From assembly GCA_026075535.2 (NCBI GenBank), contig AP026540.1:12152001-12216000 (forward strand): a DNA stretch of 64,000 bases. The letters are read 5' to 3'. Of this stretch, positions 11,756 through 21,837 are shown in pieces; position 1 is the stretch's first letter; every line of letters starts with the position of its first letter. Position numbers and translations under genes: made by a program. Below the pieces are notes generated by a model. It saw only the letters and a program-made list of their open reading frames with translations, was not told where the DNA came from and searched no databases. The DNA comes from Tricholoma matsutake (lineage: Eukaryota; Basidiomycota; Agaricomycetes; Agaricales; Tricholomataceae).

Positions 11756-12030
11756 CTGGCTGCTGGACAGTTGTGACATGAGTGATAATATGGCTGTATG
11801 AATGGTGCCTGCCTCTCCTCTTGTGTAGATAGTGATTGATGTGAGCAGACTCTTATAAAGGTGTGCATTATTCCCTCCAGTGGAAGGCTCCAAATGTTTT
11901 GAATGAATCCTGTATCATGAGCCTGTGTCAATGGATTGTAGAACTTTATAGCACTGTTTGCTTTATGTGACTTTTCACAACTGAATGTGCACTCATCACA
12001 GTGCACCTGCAAAAGATGCTGGGCTTGCAA
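11756..12030 (-). pseudogene. CACTA (Tnp2-type) transposase C-terminal fragment
   Basis: The minus strand encodes SAIKFYNPLTQAHDTGFIQ then NIWSLPLEGIMHTFIRV and QSLSTQEERQAPFIQPY. This lines up with the C-terminal part of the longer Tnp2 copy at 44400-47137 (HIQFYIPTCGDTIETGYIEE, IWELPLEGLWQTFFFVRQH, PYTVEP). It stops abruptly at the edge of the LTR-like segment. No other part of that transposase is nearby. Confidence 0.65.
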
Positions 12031-12039
12031 GACTTTGCA

Positions 12040-12330
12040 CTCCCCCCCGTATTCCTATCAGAGTCCTAGCAGTCCGAGTTTTCTGATAGGAGTCCAATAG
12101 GAATCTGATCAGAATGTATCTTGATGACCATGTACTCTTATTTCCAAGAAATTCCTAGTAAATTCTGAGTAAAGTCCTATGCAATTCCAACAGGTAGTCG
12201 GAATACTACACCATTTCAGAAGACTTAACTTTGGTGAAAGTGCTTACAAAATAAATGGGCAACCTTGGGATATATAAGCCACATGACCACCAAACAAGTG
12301 CTCAACCAGTTGAGCCACAGGAGCATTAAT
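12040..12330 (-). mobile_element. tRNA-derived SINE, copy A
   Basis: On the minus strand a tRNA-like head starts near 12325 with GCTCCTGTGGCTCAACTGG, whose TGGCTCAACTGG is a good RNA polymerase III A box. A degenerate B-box-like CAAGGTTGCCCATT follows. The body to 12040 carries repeated TAGGACT, GGAATT and TTCCTATTGGACTCCTAT motifs and ends at a homopolymer (CCCCCCC on the plus strand). The same head-plus-body layout recurs at 15600-15800, which argues against coincidence. Confidence 0.55.
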
Positions 12331-12359
12331 AAACATGTAATATAAAGTCCATTTATAGC

Positions 12360-12826
12360 ACTTAGGGTTACTTCACTTATTGAGCCCTCACGTCTTTGCG
12401 AGGGAGTATATAACTAATATAGATTTAAAAAAAAACCCCATGCAAATGCGGGGGGGAGAATTAATTATACTATTTAATTATACTATTTTAAATTCTACAA
12501 AAAAAACCCACCCCCCCACAAAAGGGGGGGGGAGGGGGTGGTGGTGCGTCGCATTGGCTGTCTCATCAGCCCTGTCCTGTCGTTTCCCCTCCCTCTCATC
12601 TCCGTCGTGTCTCACCTCCCTCACCTTGCCTCCCCCATGGCTTCCCTCCCCTCCCTCGTCTCCCCTCCATTGTCATTCCACCCACTGTCCACCCCACAAG
12701 CAGTTGCTTGCAAGGCTGGTGGTGCGTGGTGCATCGTATGTTGGTGGCAGTGTTTGTCCATCGTCCCCTCCCTCCCTCCCCCTCCCCTTGAACACCCTAT
12801 GAGCAGATGCTCGTAGGCGTGCATGG
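12360..12826. repeat. GC-rich hairpin repeat segment
   Basis: A CT-rich, low-complexity tract with homopolymer C and G runs. It holds two copies of the dispersed palindrome (CAAGCAG-T-TGCTTGC at 12696; TGAGCAG-A-TGCTCG at 12800). It is interrupted on its right side by the hAT-A insertion and resumes at 14752. No convincing coding sequence. Confidence 0.6.
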
Positions 12827-12834
12827 GGTGGGTG

Positions 12835-14743
12835 TAAGGCTCCAACCATTTAGTTTATGTATACTCCTCAAAGGCCATGTATACATAAACAGTTGTCTAA
12901 ACCACATAACCATCTATATACTGTTTAATAAACAGATATACACTTGATATACACAGTTGAAAGACTAACATTATTGTTTCCTTCCTTTATCAACATAACC
13001 ACTGAAAACAATAATTATATTAGGGTATATGCAATGCTGATAGGTGTCATTGAGCCACCAAATGGGTTCTATAGACATGTAAATTATGAAAAATGGCTTT
13101 GCTTGGGCATGAATCACTGAGGATGGTTGTAGAATAGCCCCTGAACCAATAGAAACTGTAGATTTACTGAAAATGTGTGTTATGCTGCTAAGAAGGTTGC
13201 CAAGGGAAGTTGTTGACATGTCATCAGCAAGTTGGGTATGATGTGGCATGGTTTCTTGTCAACATTGTGTCAACACATACAAAATATTGAAGTTGCCAGT
13301 GTTCCATGGGTTCAAAATCACAGCTAGCCTAGTAAGAAGCATAGGAATTGCATGCAAGGAAGTCTGTATACTATACAGTGATGAAATTTTCTGTGAAAAT
13401 TGCTTGGGAAAAAGAACTGCACATGATGGAAAATTACCATACATTGCAGAAAGAGGTCAACCAAGGGGCTGAGAAAAAAAATGCAAGTGGATATGTGTTT
13501 AGAGAATACCAGGGGTAACCCTGGGTAAAAATTCTCTACCCTTACTCTTACCCTCCAAAACCCTTACCCCTTCACCAGGGTAGGGGTTTCTGGGGGTGAG
13601 GGTAAGGGGTATGAAGGGTACAAGAGGGACACAATACCCTTGACCATGACCATGACTGAAAGAGACTGGACTAATGGCAAGTTAAAGGACTGACCCTCAT
13701 ACATATCTCCTTCAATTCCACTCCCTGGTTCATCCAAAATGGTTCAGAACTGAGAAAGATATGACCCAATCCATTTTCATACCACAATTTTGTCATGATT
13801 AGAGTAACTTTGATAGTACTGCTTATATATAACCTGTGCCACAAAAATACTGAGGGCAATTGGACATCATCCAAGGCATTAAAATAACACACATAAACAT
13901 TTGCACCATGTAGATTTGATTCAATTAACATCCCTGACAAGTAGCAACAAATTCTGAACTACACTGAAGCCAGGCGTGACTTCAGATAATGTACATTTGT
14001 GTTGCCCATAACTAGATTAGATCTTGATGAAATCTCTTAACACTTGGACCAAACACTGTGGAATTACAATGTCCATCTGCCTATACCTCAGTCTGATGGT
14101 CCAAGTAATAGTTGCCAAGATACCAATGGTATAACAAATTTCATGACAAAGAACCAGTCTTAATCAGTCCTTTTTTGGTCTATTAACCAAAGTAGACCAG
14201 TTCTAGCTGGTCTGGTTCCCCAATGCCTGTGGTGGTCCTAGACCAGTTACAGTCTCAGTCTACATTTTTTAGGGTAAAAAAACTCTGGACTGGACTATTC
14301 TGAAGAGATATCTAGTTATGTTGAGTTTCAGTTCTCAAAATCATTAACTCCATTGCTGAAATCTCACAATATGACAGCTTTTTACTTTGAAAGGGCACAA
14401 TCATGCCCTGCCATACCCCTGCATACCCTTTCCAAGGGTAGGGGTAGGTCAAGGGTGACAACTCCTGTACCCTTACCCCTACCCTCACATACCCTTCACC
14501 ATTACTCTGGGGGTTTTGCACACCCCTGGTATTCTCTATATGTGTTTTTCCTATTCTGCCACCCCTTGTGACATCCTTGTATTCATTATTGCCATTGATC
14601 ATAATAAGCAAACTGTTTAACAATCTATATACTGTATAACTACTGTGTACACCACCTTGAGGCCCAAGCCCTATACATAAACATAAACATATACAGTATA
14701 AACCGTATAAGATGGTTATATAGATAGAACAGTTGGAGCCTTA
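12835..14743. mobile_element. hAT-like non-autonomous element A, 1909 bp
   Basis: The terminal inverted repeats begin TAAGGCTCCAAC on both sides. The element is flanked by a perfect 8-bp target duplication GGTGGGTG (12827-12834 and 14744-14751). An 8-bp duplication with short TIRs is the hAT signature. No transposase is visible and the short internal frames show no BED or hAT dimerisation motif. A second element (13500-14538) is nested inside. A third left end of the same family lies at 19088. Confidence 0.9.
13500..14538. mobile_element. hAT-like non-autonomous element B, 1039 bp, nested in A
   Basis: The TIR is TAGAGAATACCAGGGGT on the left and its exact reverse complement on the right. 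Perfect 8-bp target duplications TATGTGTT lie at 13492-13499 and 14539-14546. Inside both ends are runs of ACCCTTACCC-like subterminal motifs in opposite orientation. No coding capacity recognised. Nesting shows it arrived after element A. Confidence 0.9.
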
Positions 14744-14751
14744 GGTGGGTG

Positions 14752-15597
14752 TCACCATTGTCTCCCCTTCTGGTCATCGTCTCCCTTTCCCCTTGTCGTT
14801 TTGTCACCCTTGTCGTTCATCCCCCTCGTTGTCTGCACCCATGAACCACCCTATGGGTAGCTGCTTGTAGGCATGTCATTTGGTGCCATCGTCGTCCCTC
14901 CATGCCATTCCCATGTTCTTGCACCCCTATACACCCTGCGAGCAGTTGCTCACGGCGGTGATGGGGGGTGCTGGATGTCATTGGTGTTATGGGGGTCCAT
15001 GCACTCATGATCCACCCTATGAGCAGCAGCTCATAGGTGTGGGGTGGGTGCGTTGTCAGTTCATCAGTAATGTGGCACAAGGGGAGGGGTCGGGTGGTGC
15101 TTACCGGGCAGGTATTCCCCTTCTGGGGTCTCCTGGTGTTGCTCCCCGTGCTCCTGACCATGATTGATACCTCACATCCCATTTTGATGGGGAGGAGGGG
15201 GGTTGCCAGGGTCATCATTGGGTGTGGGTTTAGCTAGTGTCAGTCCGTCATTAGAACCTAGAAACAAAACAAATCAGTTAGTTAGTTTACAAAAGTAAGA
15301 AACGAATGAAAAAAAAAAACTTACTATGGGCCCAAACGATGATTGCATCATTTGGGTGTCGTTCAGCATTGAAACCAGTTGTTTCCAGTCTTGGGGGCTC
15401 ATCTAGAGATGAGGGTGAAGTGGGAGTGGTGGGAGTTGCTGGGTTGAGGTGGTTGAGGTGGGGGGGATGGAGGTGGCATGCTTGTCATTGTCATTGGTGG
15501 TAGTGGTGGGAGTGATGAGCTGGCAGGTGTGATGACGCAGCTATGTGCTTTGTCATCACACCACAGGAATGGTATGTAGTGTAGTATGATCACTTAC
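14752..15597 (-). repeat. GC-rich hairpin and intron-like repeat, minus orientation
   Basis: Contains three copies of the dispersed palindrome (14847, 14933, 15016). Read on the minus strand it also has a GGGCCCAAACGATGA/ATCATTTGGGT inverted repeat (about 15327-15357) followed at once by an intron-like module, GTAAGT..AACTAACTAAC..TTTCTAG (15258-15324). A second intron-like module (CAG|GTAAGTGATC..CACATAG) lies near 15539-15597. The exon-like parts are low complexity and match no known protein. CATCCCATTTTGATGGGGAG near 15175 recurs almost exactly near 21470. Confidence 0.6.
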
Positions 15598-15599
15598 CT

Positions 15600-15800
15600 G
15601 TAATGACTGTTTAGCCTAATGGTATTGTTGTCAGTTTAGGCTTACATAATCTTCTGCAATGTCAAGGGTTCAATTCTGGTGTGTGTGTTGACTTTTTCAT
15701 ACTATATTACTAAGCAAGGCTGTTTTCATTCCTATTGGAATCCTATGTTGTCTGATGTCTTAGCATAACTTCGGAATAGTCCTATGTGATTCCTATGACC
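15600..15800 (+). mobile_element. tRNA-derived SINE, copy B
   Basis: A box TAGCCTAATGG at 15612-15622 and B box GGTTCAATTCT at 15667-15677, spaced as in a tRNA gene with an enlarged middle. The body then shows CATTCCTATTGGAATCCTAT and GGAATAGTCCTATGTGATTC, the same motif type as in copy A (12040-12330, opposite strand). It is too degenerate for a functional tRNA. Confidence 0.6.
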
Positions 15801-16883
15801 AGCGTTTACCATGGGTTTACCCATACCCATGCTACACCCTAGTAGCAGCGTCCAGGGATCAAGAAACCCGCATAAGAAAGCAACGGTTGAGGACGAAGAG
15901 GAGGAGCCATGCCTTCCGCCTGTAACATCAGAGGAGGATCTGGGTCCTGGAGTAGTCCTTCCAATTGTTCATCTGGCAACTTCACAGTGCTTCTCTGAGC
16001 AACCACACCCTCAGCAGACAACAGGGCATTCACCAGTAATGCAACAGAGACAGCTTTCCAACCCACCACCTGATGGAGAAGATGAAGATGACTCGCATAT
16101 GACAGGACAGGACTGACATGAACGTACCGACAACGCTAGGGATGTCGACGGTGGTATCGGTATGTGCAGATACTGTCACAAATAGCCCAGCTCAACTGTT
16201 GCACAGAGTCAGAATTGCCGGACATTCTGGCTGGAAAAGTAGCTGGCATTGAACGCCAACAGGCGAAGCCAGACTCTCCCTTAGTGTTTCAATGCTCTGA
16301 ATGAAAACACTCCTCGCAATCAAGTGCTCTTACAGAACTTACATCCCCCTCGAATACCAAGAAGAGGAAGCGCAAGGAGATAGAGAGGCCAGGGGCTTTG
16401 AAAGAAAAGTGTACTGAGGCCAAGAGGCGGGAGACAAGGAAGCAAATATGCCAAGAGACAGGGAGACAGCGGATGGGGACGGGGACGGAGAGCCAGGGTC
16501 TACGGGAAGCATTAGAGGGGAGGAGCACTTTTGAGGAACAACCGGATGGCAGGCTACTGGAATTCATTGACCTTACTCTGGCGGAGGTAAAGGAAGACAT
16601 GGTGAGAGCTGTTGCCCGTTCCTCACACCACTAGGCTCTGAACGCAGAACAGCAGTCTGAACCTCATATTACTTTTGCATGGGAGGACATTCCTCCAGAG
16701 GTATGTGACTGTAAATGATGCTATTATTCCTAAGCATACCATTTTTTAGATGTTTGTGGCCCCTCAATCTCTTCCCCTGTATGGGCCTGAATCCACAATC
16801 CCATATAATTATACAGCTGGCTTTCATGTAGGTCATGTTGGCATGCATTGTCAGCCTTACTGATGTAAAAGCAGTCCAAAGCA
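15801..16883 (+). other. possible N-terminal exons of the JmjC-like gene
   Basis: Two modest open frames (15811-16116, acidic and Pro-rich; 16398-16634, basic and coiled-coil-like, ending LLEFIDLTLAEVKEDM) precede the JmjC-like core on the same strand. Agaricomycete JmjC repeat genes often have variable N-termini, but I cannot join these exons with confidence. Confidence 0.3.
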
Positions 16884-18367
16884 GTGTTGAAGTTCTTCTG
16901 TGATGTATGGAATGCAGTTTCCAGGGGATTTGCGGATGGTCTGCCCCCTCATCTACAACCCAATAGCTCTCACTCAATCTTTCATGTGATGTGGTCAACT
17001 GAATGCGCTTCTACGCCACCGGAAGTGATTCAAGATATCTTCAGCCATAAATGCATCATCATCACTGACAAGCCTATGCAAATTGTTCAATTTAAGGCAA
17101 ACAGCATGTCCACCATTTCACCCAAGCTGAGTAAAAGAATCACTATTCAGGGTCAGTAACTCAACATCGCACTTTTACTAGACTAAATACCCTCACAGAT
17201 CACTCCCTTCCTGAAGATGATGAGGGAAGGATAGCATTACGCATCAGAACTCCTGAAAATTTACTATGAAGCCACTGAGCGGGGGATGGTGGGAAGATCC
17301 TCAACGCCCTACACTTTCCACTTCCCTTGCCACCTATTGATTGCATGCCTCTGCCATCATTAGCAAGTGATGAGTATGCCTTCCGAGCGACTGCAGATTC
17401 TCAGTTCTGCAATGTCTTGTACCATCCATTTCCCTTCACTAGTTTAGCTTGGGGCCTGGCAGCGACATCGGGTGCCCATCATAAGTTCCACCTTGATGCT
17501 GATGGTTTTGGTACCCACATCAAGGTCATCAGTGAAGGGGGATGCAAATGGTGGGTCATCGCAACTCCCAAAAATCCCCAGGCACTTGCCAGCACCCTGT
17601 TGTTCACTGGGAGCTTGGGTGTTGATGATGTGGATGTGGATAACTATGATTTTGAAGCTGTGCTCCTCACGCCTGGCATGGAGCTGTGAGTCATTTTTTG
17701 CTTTTTGGATTTGGGATGATAATACAGGATGAATAGGAATATGAGGCCTGGTACATTGCATGCTGTGTTCACTCCCAAGTCCACTATCTGTTTAGGTGGC
17801 CATTTCTACAGCATCGGAACCATCACTCATACAGTCTACTCCATCATCCACACCTTTGTCGGCAGCCAGACTCTGACAAATATGGAACATGCCGCCAATT
17901 CTAGAACCCTTCTTCGCCACCTCCTTATCCATATTTATGAGGAATTGGTGGCAAGTGGGTTTTCAGCCACTCCAGAGCAGCCAATCCCAGTAGGGAATCA
18001 TCTTCCTGCATTTAATACCTGGGAAGGAGTCATTGAAATCGTCAATCTCGTCAATGTCATAGAACTTGAAGAAGTTTTGCATTGGCAGATGTATACTTGA
18101 AATGGCTTATCGTACAAAGAGCAGCAGGCCATGAAGTATTGCCATAAACTGGGTAGAGAGCTCCTGCACTGGCTATGGTGCAACTACAGCTTCAGCATCT
18201 TTGCAGAACATGCTGGATCATGGGATAAATGGAGAATCTTTTATTTTACAGGTCTTGCTAGCCAAACTAAGGCCATTTCCTTCTATCTTGAGCGGGCATT
18301 AAAGGTGAACTTGAAGCTGGAGGAAGATGGCTGTACATCTGAGCAAGTGGTTGCAGCTATTTATTGA
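16884..18367 (+). pseudogene. JmjC-domain-like protein of an expanded Agaricomycete family, decayed
   Basis: The core reads GGKILNALHFPLPLPPI, then SLAWGLAATSGAHHKFHLDA with an H-x-D (HLD) iron-binding pair, CKWWVIATPKN, an intron (17686-17727, GTGAGT..TACAG), MRPGTLHAVFTPKS and CLGGHFYS, where the His after GG fits the second metal ligand. It continues TFVGSQTLTNMEHAANSRTL and LVNVIELEEVLHW. The exon joins in frame across the 17686-17727 intron. However, at least one frameshift lies near 17270-17300 (YEATERG to GDGGKIL) and a TGA at 18098 breaks the 3' part. JmjC proteins are Fe(II)/2-oxoglutarate dioxygenases, but this expanded fungal subfamily has no assigned substrate that I know of. Confidence 0.7.
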
Positions 18368-19087
18368 GTTTTCCAAAACAACTGACTATTTTGGAGAGCA
18401 TGGCACACCATCAATGACAGTCATTCCCAACAGTTCTTATCATGGACAGATGCAAACTTCGAGGTCTCCATCAGACAACCTGTGAAGTGTTTCCCTGCAG
18501 ATGAATTTGGTTTGCATGCATTTTGTATAAACATCATTAAGCTGACTTGTTGCCAGATGATAGCATAGAGATGGGCCCACTTGAAGACAATGACAAAGAC
18601 AAAGATGAAGACCAGGACGTGGAAATGGATGGGCGCTCAGAAGGAGGTTCAGCAGAGGACTCAGCAGAGGAGAATGCTCATACGTGGAGATTGGACCTAT
18701 CTTTAGTTCCTGTAGCTCACTGATGTTTATCCTATAGCAAAGCGACAAAAGGCTAGCTGAAAGGCTGGACCCCTTACACTTCCCTATTAGGAGCAGCTTT
18801 CACCGCACATGACAGGTCTCTGAGCCTGCCATTTTTTTACAACCTCACTACATTTATGACCCTGATGCCTTCAACGTTTCAACATTGGGCAGTTGTGTAC
18901 CTTGAATATGGCTTTACTCCCAAATTACTATCCCCCATGCTTTGCAATCGAAATCTGATTTCAAAATCCTTCCTGATACAGTTGTACAACAGAGTAAGTA
19001 CTAGAGGTAGTGATGATTGAGAAAGTTGAAGACTAGCAAAAAAATTACTCTCGTACTAGTACAAGTTGATTCAGACATGGCACTGGC
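18368..19087. other. 3' flank of the JmjC-like remnant
   Basis: Around 18570-18715 the plus strand encodes an acidic stretch (DNDKDKDEDQDVEMDG) that could be the C-terminus of the JmjC-like protein. The rest shows no recognisable feature up to the repeat end at 19088. Confidence 0.3.
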
Positions 19088-19250
19088 TAAGGCTCCAACC
19101 GTTTAGTTTACGCTTACTCAATGAAGGTCAAGTATACATAAATGGTAGCCTAAACAGTATAATCATCTATATGCTGTTTAATAACTTCAGTATGCACACA
19201 GTTTAAAATATTAGTATTTGATGAAAGTGTTCAAGGTTTTTATTGAGCTA
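19088..19250. mobile_element. left end of another hAT-A family copy
   Basis: TAAGGCTCCAACCGTTTAG starts at 19088 and the next 140 bp parallel the left end of element A at 12835. These include GTATACATAAA and the CATCTATATGCTGTTTAATA-like stretch. No matching right end was found, so the copy is truncated. Confidence 0.7.
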
Positions 19251-19762
19251 ACTAACCTCTCTCGCATGAAGCGAGGGGCCCAAAAGTAGGGGCCACAAAA
19301 GTAATTAATGATCAAAACAAAAAAACTTGCACTTTTCACAGGGAGGCGGCCCCCATGAGCAGCTGCTCACGGTGGTGGTTGGGTGAGCTGCCGCTTCCAT
19401 GTCTCTTGTCCCCATTTTCCCTGTATGTGTTAGCATCCTTCATCTGATGCAGTGGTGGTGGTGGTGCCCATACCTTTGCTTCTGGTTGTTCGCTCTCCCC
19501 CACCATTCGTGGTTTGTCCTCTTCTGGTGGTTACTGTCTGGAAGTTGTCCCATCCCCTGTCCTGTTGCTCCCCGTTTCCACCCACGAGCAGTTGCTCACT
19601 GCGGGGGTTGGGGGTGCTGCTGTTGTTGTTGTGGTATCCTGAGCAGTGGCCACATGGTCCTCCACGTTGTCGTCTTCCTGTCATTTTCCACAGCATCAGT
19701 CCATTAGAGTGTTGGTCTTGTCCTGGTGGTTGTCCTCATCATTGTCCTCCCTTTGTCGTCAT
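19251..19762. repeat. GC-rich hairpin repeat segment
   Basis: Two copies of the dispersed palindrome (ATGAGCAGCTGCTCAC at 19355; ACGAGCAGTTGCTCACTG at 19584) lie in G/T-rich low-complexity sequence. The hAT-C element is inserted at its right edge. No coding assignment. Confidence 0.55.
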
Positions 19763-21278
19763 TAGTGTTTAAAGGTCCGGTCCATAGGACCGGGAAAAGA
19801 CCGAAGACCGAACTGAACCGATACACAGTCTGGTCCATTTTTCGATTGTGGTTGCTTACTTTCGAGCTCAGTCCGGTTGCCAGTTGCCTTGTTTTGAAAA
19901 TATTTAAAAACCATTACAAAACCGGTTGCAATCGGTTGCAACCAGTTTTCTCACAGTATATACAATGTACTATGTACCTGCTTAGAAGTAAGAAATTATA
20001 ACTAACATAAGTACTAATCATAACTATTTATCATATGGTTACACTACATTACACTACAATTACACGCAGTGGGACAAGTCGGGGTAGTTATTTGGTGGGT
20101 ACTTATATACCCTGTGGCCGTGCACAGACCATGTGGTCATGTGCTCCTGAAAAAAAGAAAAGTGGCACCATTGCCAGATGACTCCCACGACAACAAACAA
20201 CTCCCACAACTCCCATCCCATCTGTCCACCACCACCATCAACACATGCACACCACCTGCCCCAAAACCACCACCAACGAATGAATGCAAAGCAGACGGCC
20301 CAAACAATGACCAGCGTCATTTGGGCCGTCAGGTATGATTTTTTTGTTTAATCTTATTTCAATTACTAATAATTCTTTTTGTAGTGTCTCTTTTGCAAAC
20401 GATGTCGCCTAGACATGACGCAACGCACCTGGGCCCTCACCGTACCCATGCCCTACATCACTGCTGCGAGCCTCTGCTTGCAGGGTGGCAACGGGTCCCG
20501 TTTCTGGACAATGACAACGACACAACAACGTGGCACCAACATGCTGCCACGTCACAGCACCACCACGCCGCCACATCACAGCACCACCATGCCACCGTGC
20601 TGCCACGTCACAGCACCACCAGCCTGCCTGCGAGCCACTGCTCGCACATGTAGATGGAGGTGCTGACTACCATGGGGGGACAACAAACAAGAATGCGAAC
20701 AGGGAGGATGACAGGGAGAAGACAACAATGACAGCAAAAATGGGAGGGTGGCGACAGGGAGGAGACGATGAATGCCAGCACGGGGACAACAACACGGGGA
20801 TGACGGACAACAACACAAGGATGACAAATGACAATGCAGGGACAACGAACGATGGGGCTGACCATAATGAATACCCGGGACAACGTACAACACCCCGCTC
20901 TCACTGCAAACACGAGTCTGTGGGTTCTTTTTTCTTTTTCTTTTCTTTCTTTCATTGTGATGGACACACCTTACAGGTGTTGTTCGCTCTTTTTCTTTCT
21001 TTCTTTCTATTAGCAACACCCCACCGCTGCGAGCACCTGCTCGCAGGGTGTGTTGTAATTAGTTGTATTTAATATATAGTAAAATTAAAATATGTATTGA
21101 AAATTGCTGGAAAAACTGGTGGCAACCGGTTTTTCGAGGGCAACCAAACTGACTAGGACTGGTCCTAGTCGGTTCGGTTGCAGTTGCCCTAAGTTGGGCA
21201 CCAGTTGCAACTGGTTGCGGTTGCCGGTTGCCCATCTTGGGGTCAAAAAACCGGACCAAACTGGACCTTAAAACACTA
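19763..21278. mobile_element. hAT-like non-autonomous element C, complete, 1516 bp
   Basis: The left end TAGTGTTTAAAGGTCC and right end GGACCTTAAAACACTA are inverted repeats. The perfect 8-bp target duplication is GTCGTCAT (19755-19762 and 21279-21286). Subterminal regions are packed with GGTTGC/GCAACC and CCGGTT motifs. The interior holds three dispersed palindromes (20463, 20629, 21027), a GGCCCAAA inverted repeat (20294-20330) and an intron-like module (20333-20384). The segment TTATATACCC..GTGCACAGACCATGTGG at 20102 matches one arm of the 430-bp hairpin at 62155-62585. No transposase. Confidence 0.9.
20333..20384 (+). other. intron-like module (GTATGA..TACTAAT..TTTGTAG)
   Basis: A 52-nt stretch with a donor-like GTATGA, T-rich body, TTACTAATAA branch-point match and TTTTTGTAG acceptor. 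It begins 2 nt after the end of the GACGGCCCAAA inverted repeat. Related modules follow similar inverted repeats at 15258, 36421, 36677, 36986 and 37301. Confidence 0.55.
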
Positions 21279-21286
21279 GTCGTCAT

Positions 21287-21610
21287 CATTTTCGTCCGCT
21301 GTCTCCGTCATTATAATGTAATGGTGGCAGGTGCTGGGTTGGTGGATGATCTGGGGGTGGGGTGTGAGTTGTGGTGGGTGGAGATGGAAATAGGGGATGT
21401 ACCTGGCAGTCTTCAGGTCTCCCAACACCCCTCTGTGGTCTCCTATGCCCAAACGAGAGCCTCGCATCCCATTTGGATGGGGAGGAGGGGTGGTGTTGTG
21501 TTGCATGCATTGTTGGCTGTTGTCGAGCTGAAAACACTGTAGCAGTGTAACCTATGGAAAAGAACATTTTTCTAGTTATAGTTGAGGAGAAAGAAAAAAC
21601 TTACTACATA
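21287..21610 (-). repeat. GC-rich intron-bearing repeat, minus orientation
   Basis: Shares CATCCCATTTGGATGGGGAG with the segment near 15175. On the minus strand it carries an intron-like module, GTAAGTTTTTTC..CTATAACTAG..CCATAG (about 21552-21604). It follows directly after the hAT-C target duplication, so C probably inserted into this repeat. Confidence 0.5.
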
Positions 21611-21837
21611 TTTCGATGGTGGAAGCAAGGATCTGGTGACTTGTGAGAATACAAGTTATGATCTAACAAAGGAGACTATTAGTAGTGAAAAGAACCAGAA
21701 AAGGAGGAGAAATTATGTAGGGAACCTGTTAAAATATTCCTTACTATGTAGGGCAAGTTGTGCCAGTGAATATCCTTAGCTCTAGTTAGCATAGGTGGAT
21801 ATCAAGCAAGTAACAAGTCCATGATCCCTGCATCCAT

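Noticed and set aside
12240..12330. A functional tRNA gene
   Set aside because: The A box is good but the B box and acceptor pairing are not, and a long non-tRNA body follows that is shared with a second copy. SINE is the better reading.
12380..12845. Proline/serine-rich proteins encoded in GC-rich tracts
   Set aside because: Overlapping open frames on both strands come from low-complexity CT-rich sequence without stops. There is no codon structure, conserved motif or gene-like context.
13530..14500. Interstitial telomere repeats (CCCTTACCC-like runs)
   Set aside because: The runs lack the regular (TTAGGG)n of basidiomycete telomeres and lie just inside both ends of element B in opposite orientation, as subterminal transposon motifs do.
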